DNA of 64,000 nucleotides from Liolophura sinensis (taxonomy: Eukaryota; Mollusca; Polyplacophora; Chitonida; Chitonidae), in NCBI RefSeq assembly GCF_032854445.1, contig NW_027017962.1, positions 188,001-252,000 of the forward strand, given 5' to 3'. The notes under the pieces are model-generated. The model searched no databases and was not told where the DNA came from. It worked only from the letters and a program-made list of their open reading frames with translations. How positions within the stretch are numbered: the stretch's first letter is position 1; each line of letters opens with the position of its first letter. The position numbers and the translations under genes are program-made. Positions 58,901 through 64,000 of the stretch are shown in pieces.

Positions 58901-61900
58901 TATATATCTTGAATATGTCATTCAGTGCAGTGACGATGACGACTGGCTTTGTGTATATATCTTGAATATGTCATTCAGTGCAGTGACGATGACGGCTGGC
59001 TTTGTGTATGTATCTTGAATTTGTCATTTAGTGCAGTGACAATGACGGCTGGCTTTGTGTATATATATTGAATATGTCATTCAGTGCAGTGACGATGACG
59101 ACTGGCTTTGTGTATGTATCTTGAATATGTCATTAAGTGTAGTGACGATGACGACTGGCTTTGTGTATATATCTTGAATATGTCATTCAGTGCAGTGACA
59201 ATGACGACTGGCTTTGTGTATAGATCTTGAATATGTCATTCAGTGCGGTGACGATGACGGCTGGCTTTGTGTATATATCTTGAATATGTCATTCAGTGTA
59301 GTGACAATGACGGCTGGTTTTGTGTATGTATCTTGAATATGTCATTCAGTTCAGTGACAATGACGACTGGCTTTGTGTATGTATCTTAAATATGTCATTC
59401 AGTGCAGTGACGATGACGACTGGCTTTGTGTATGTATCTTGAATATGTCATTCAGTGCAGTGACAATGACGACTGGCTTTGTGTATATATCTTGAATATG
59501 TCATTCAGTGCAGTGACAATGACGGCTGGCTTTGTGTATGCATCTTGAATATGTCATTCAGTGCAGTGACAATGACCGCTGGCTTTGTGTATATATCTTG
59601 AATATGCCATTCAGTGTAGTGACAATGACGACTGGCTTTGTGTATGTATCTTGAATATGTCATTCAGTGTAGTGACAATGACGGCTGGCTTTGTGTATGT
59701 ATCTTGAATTTGTCATTCAGTGCAGTGACAATGACGGCTGGCTTTGTGTATATATATTGAATATGTCATTCAGTGCAGTGACGATGACGACTGGCTTTGT
59801 GTATATATCTTGAATATGTCATTCAGTGCAGTGACGATGACGGCTGGCTTTGTGTATGTATCTTGAATATGTCATTCAGTGTAGCGTTGATGACGACTGG
59901 CTTTGTGTCTGTATCTTGTATTTGTTATTCAGTGCAGTGACGATGACGGCTGGCTTTGTGTATGTATCTTAAATATGTCATTCAGTGTAGCGTTGATGAC
60001 GACTGGCTTTGTGTCTGTATCTTGTATTTCTCATTCAGTGTAGTGACGATGACGACTGGCTTTGTGCATATATCTTGAATATGTCATTCAGTGCAGTGAC
60101 AATGACGACTGGTTTCGTGTATGTATCTTGAATATGTCATTCAGTGCAGTGACAATGACGACTGGATTTGTGTATATATCTTGAATATATCATTCAGTGC
60201 AGTAACGATGACGACTGGCTTTGTGTATGTATCTTGAATATGTCATTCAGTGTAGTGACAATGACGACTGGCTTTGTGTATATATCTTGAATATATCATT
60301 CAATGTAGTGACGATGACGACTGGCTTTGTGTATATATCTTTAATATGTCATTTAGTGTAGTGACAATGACGACTGGCTTTGTGTATATATCTTGAATAT
60401 GTCATTCAATGTAGTGACGATGACGACTGGCTTTGTGTATATATCTTTAATATGTCATTTAGTGTAGTGACAATGACGACTGGCTTTGTGTATGTATCTT
60501 GAATATGTCATTCAGTGCAGTGACAATGACGACTGGCTTTGTGTATATATCTTGAATATGTCATTCAGTGCAGTGACAATGACGGCTGGCTTTGTGTATG
60601 CATCTTGAATATGTCATTCAGTGCAGTGACAATGACCGCTGGCTTTGTGTATATATCTTGAATATGCCATTCAGTGTAGTGACAATGACGACTGGCTTTG
60701 TGTATGTATCTTGAATATGTCATTCAGTGCAGTGACAATGACGGCTGGCTTTGTGTATGTATCTTGAATATGTCATTCAGTGTAGTGACAATGACGGCTG
60801 GCTTTGTGTATGTATCTTGAATATGTCATTCAGTGCAGTGACGATGACGGCTGGGTTTGTGTATATATCTTGAATATGTCATTCAGTGCAGTGACAATGA
60901 CGGCTGGCTTTGTGTATATATCTTGAATATGTCATTCAGTGTAGTGACAATGACGACTGGCTTTGTGTATATATCTTGAATATGTCATTCAGTGTAGTGA
61001 CAATGACGACTGGCTTTGTGTATATATCTTGAATATGTCATTCAGTGCAGTGACAATGACGACTGGCTTTGTGTATATATCTTGAATATGTCATTCAGTG
61101 TAGTTACGATGACGACTGGTTTTGTGTATGTATCTTGAATATGTCATTCAGTGCAGTGACGATGACGACTGGCTTTGTGTATGTATCTTGAATATGTCAT
61201 TCAGTGCAGTGACGATGACGACTGGCTTTGTGTATGTATCTTGAATATGTCATTCAGTGTAGTTACGATGACGACTGGCTTTGTGTATATATCTTGAATA
61301 TGTCATTCAGTGCAGTGACAATGACGGCTGGCTTTGTGTCTGTATCTTGAATATGTCATTCAGTGTAGTGACGATGACGTCTGGCTTTGTGTATGTATCT
61401 TGAATATGTCATTCAGTGCAGTGACGATGACGACTGGGTTTGTGTATGTATCTTGAATATGTCATTCAGTGTAGTGACAATGACGGCTGGCTTTGTGTAT
61501 GTATCTTGAATTTGTCATTGAGTGCAGTGACAATGACGGCTGGCTTTGTGTCTGTATCTTGTATTTCTCATTCAGTGTAGTGACGATGACGACTGGCTTT
61601 GTGCATATATCTTGAATATGTCATTCAGTGCAGTGACAATGACGACTGGTTTCGTGTATGTATCTTGAATATGTCATTCAGTGCAGTGACAATGACGACT
61701 GGATTTGTGTATATATCTTGAATATGTCATTCAGTGCAGTAACGATGACGACTGGCTTTGTGTATGTATCTTGAATATGTCATTCAGTGTAGTGAGAATG
61801 ACGACTGGCTTTGTGTATATATCTTGAATATGTCATTCAATGTAGTGACGATGACGACTGGCTTTGTGTATATATCTTTAATATGTCATTTAGTGTAGTG

Positions 61901-64000
61901 ACAATGACGACTGGCTTTGTGTATATATCTTGAATATGTCATTCAATGTAGTGACGATGACGACTGGCTTTGTGTATATATCTTCAATATGTCATTTAGT
62001 GTAGTGACAATGACGACTGGCTTTGTGTATGTATCTTGAATATGTCATTCAGTGTAGTGACAATGACGACTGGCTTTGTGTATATATCTTGAATATGTCA
62101 TTCAGTGCAGTGACAATGACGGCTGGCTTTGTGTATGCATCTTGAATATGTCATTCAGTGCAGTGACAATGACCGCTGGCTTTGTGTATATATCTTGAAT
62201 ATGCCATTCAGTGTAGTGACAATGACGACTGGCTTTGTGTATGTATCTTGAATATGTCATTCAGTGTAGTGACGATGACGGCTGGCTTTGTGTATATATC
62301 TTGAATATGTCATTCAGTGCAGTGACGATGACGGCTGGCTTTGTGTATGTATCTTGAATATGTCATTCAGTGTAGCGTTGATGACGACTGGCTTTGTGTC
62401 TGTATCTTGTATTTGTCATTCAGTGCAGTGACGATGACGGCTGGCTTTGTGTATGTATCTTAAATATGTCATTCAGTGTAGCGTTGATGACGACTGGCTT
62501 TGTGTCTGTATCTTGTATTTCTCATTCAGTGTAGTGACGATGACGACTGGCTTTGTGTATGTATTTTGAATATGTCATTCAGTGCAGTGACAATGACGAC
62601 TGGTTTCGTGTATGTATCTTGAATATGTCATTCAGTGCAGTGACAATGACGACTGGATTTGTGTATATATCTTGAATATGTCATTCAGTGCAGTAACGAT
62701 GACGACTGGCTTTGTGTATTTATCTTGAATATGTCATTCAGTGTAGTGACGATGACGACTGGCTTTGTGTATGTATCTTGAATATGTCATTCAATGTAGT
62801 GACAATGACGACTGGCTTTGTGTATATATCTTGAATATGTCATTTAGTGTAGTGACAATGACGACTGGCTTTGTGTATATATCTTGAATATGTCATTCAG
62901 TGTAGTGACAATGACGACTGGCTTTGTGCATGTATCTTGAATATGTCATTCAGTGTAGTGACAATGACGACTGGCTTTGTGCATGTATCTTGAATATGTC
63001 ATTCAGTGTAGTGACATTGACGACTGGCTTTGTGCATGTATCTTAAATATGTCATTCAGTGCAGTGACAATGACGGCTGGCTTTGTGTATATATCTTGAA
63101 TATGTCATTCAGTGTAGTGACAATGACGACTGGCTTTGTGTATATATCTTGAATATGTCATTCAGTGCAGTGACAATGACGACTGGCTTTGTGTATATAT
63201 CTTGAATATGTCATTCAGTGCATTGACGATGACGACTGGATTTGTGTATATATCTTGAATATGTCATTCAGTGTAGTGACAATGACAACTGGCTTTGTGT
63301 ATGTATCTTGAATATGTCATTCAGTGTAGTGACAATGACGACTGGCTTTGTGTATCTATCTTGAATATGTCATTCAGTGCAGTAACGATGACGACTGGCT
63401 TTGTGTATATATCTTGAATATGTCATTCAGTGGAGTGACAATGACGACTGGCTTTGTGTATATTTCTTGAATATGTCATTCAATGTAGTGACAATGACGA
63501 CTGGCTTTGTGTATATATCTTTAATATGTCGTTCAGTGTAGTGACAATGACGACTGGCTTTGTGTATATATCTTGAATATGTCATTCAGTGTAGTGACAA
63601 TGACGACTGGCTTTGTGCATATATCTTGAATATGTCATTCAGTGTAGTGACAATGACGACTGGCTTTGTGCATGTATCTTGAATATGTCATTCAGTGTAG
63701 TGACAATGACGACTGGCTTTGTGCATGTATCTTGAATATGTCATTTAGTGTAGTGACAATGACGACTGGCTTTGTGTATGTATCTTGAATATGTCATTCA
63801 GTGCAGTGACAATGACGGCTGGCTTTGTGTATATATCTTGAATATGTCATTCAGTGCAGTGACAATGACGGCTGGCTTTGTGTATATATCTTGAATATGT
63901 CATTCAGTGCAGTGACAATGACGACTGGCTTTGTGTATGTATCTTGAATATGTCATTCAGTGTAGTGACAATGACGACTGGCTTTGTGTATATATCTTGA
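52975..64000. repeat. 53-bp megasatellite array, main part (over 200 copies, continues past window end)
   Basis: Unit GTCATTCAGTGCAGTGACAA then TGACGACTGGCTTTGTGTAT then ATATCTTGAATAT. Alternative states at a few sites (GCAG/GTAG, ACAA/ACGA, GACT/GGCT, TATATA/TATGTA) form recurring multi-unit blocks. For example, the string of variants around 60010-60480 recurs around 61560-62030. The first few units (52975-53340) are diverged. Divergence falls towards the right. Confidence 0.95.

Overview
This is eukaryotic nuclear DNA from an animal, probably a mollusc and most likely a bivalve. The evidence is intron-rich vertebrate-like metabolic and signalling genes, a dispersed repeat whose sequence I associate with mollusc genomes, abundant TACATGTA motifs, and an extreme load of minisatellites. 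No bacterial-style genes, CRISPR arrays or convincing tRNA/rRNA genes were seen.

Positions 1-27243 carry the 5' part of a cytosolic acetyl-CoA synthetase gene (ACSS2 type) on the minus strand. Nine exon positions can be read with matching splice phases and give about 414 residues, from the start codon to just past the adenylate-forming core motif. The C-terminal third lies beyond position 1. The fourth exon exists in two diverged versions of equal length and phase (15101-15173 and 9346-9418), so it is a candidate mutually exclusive pair.

Positions 27244-38074 are mostly intergenic. They contain foldback and tandem repeats, a possible small plus-strand gene with TATA box and initiator (about 32544-33172), and a weak frameshifted minus-strand reading frame (about 30968-31318).

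Positions 38075-49683 carry the 3' part of a receptor-type protein tyrosine phosphatase gene on the minus strand. Thirteen exons cover most of catalytic domain D1 and all of D2 to the stop codon. D1 has an intact catalytic loop. D2 has lost both key catalytic residues. Upstream exons (transmembrane and extracellular parts) lie beyond the window.

Positions 49945-64000 are almost entirely one 53-bp minisatellite in an intron of that phosphatase gene, broken by one copy of the dispersed repeat and one LTR-retroelement-like remnant, and running off the window.

The most striking pattern is that three separate tandem arrays in the acetyl-CoA synthetase gene were seeded by exon/intron boundaries. 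They are about 74 copies of an exon end plus consensus 5' splice site (44-bp unit), four extra in-frame copies of another exon end with its donor (51-bp unit), and about eight extra copies of a branch point, polypyrimidine tract, acceptor and half-exon (about 85-bp unit). The gene therefore carries long runs of duplicated splice signals next to its true ones.
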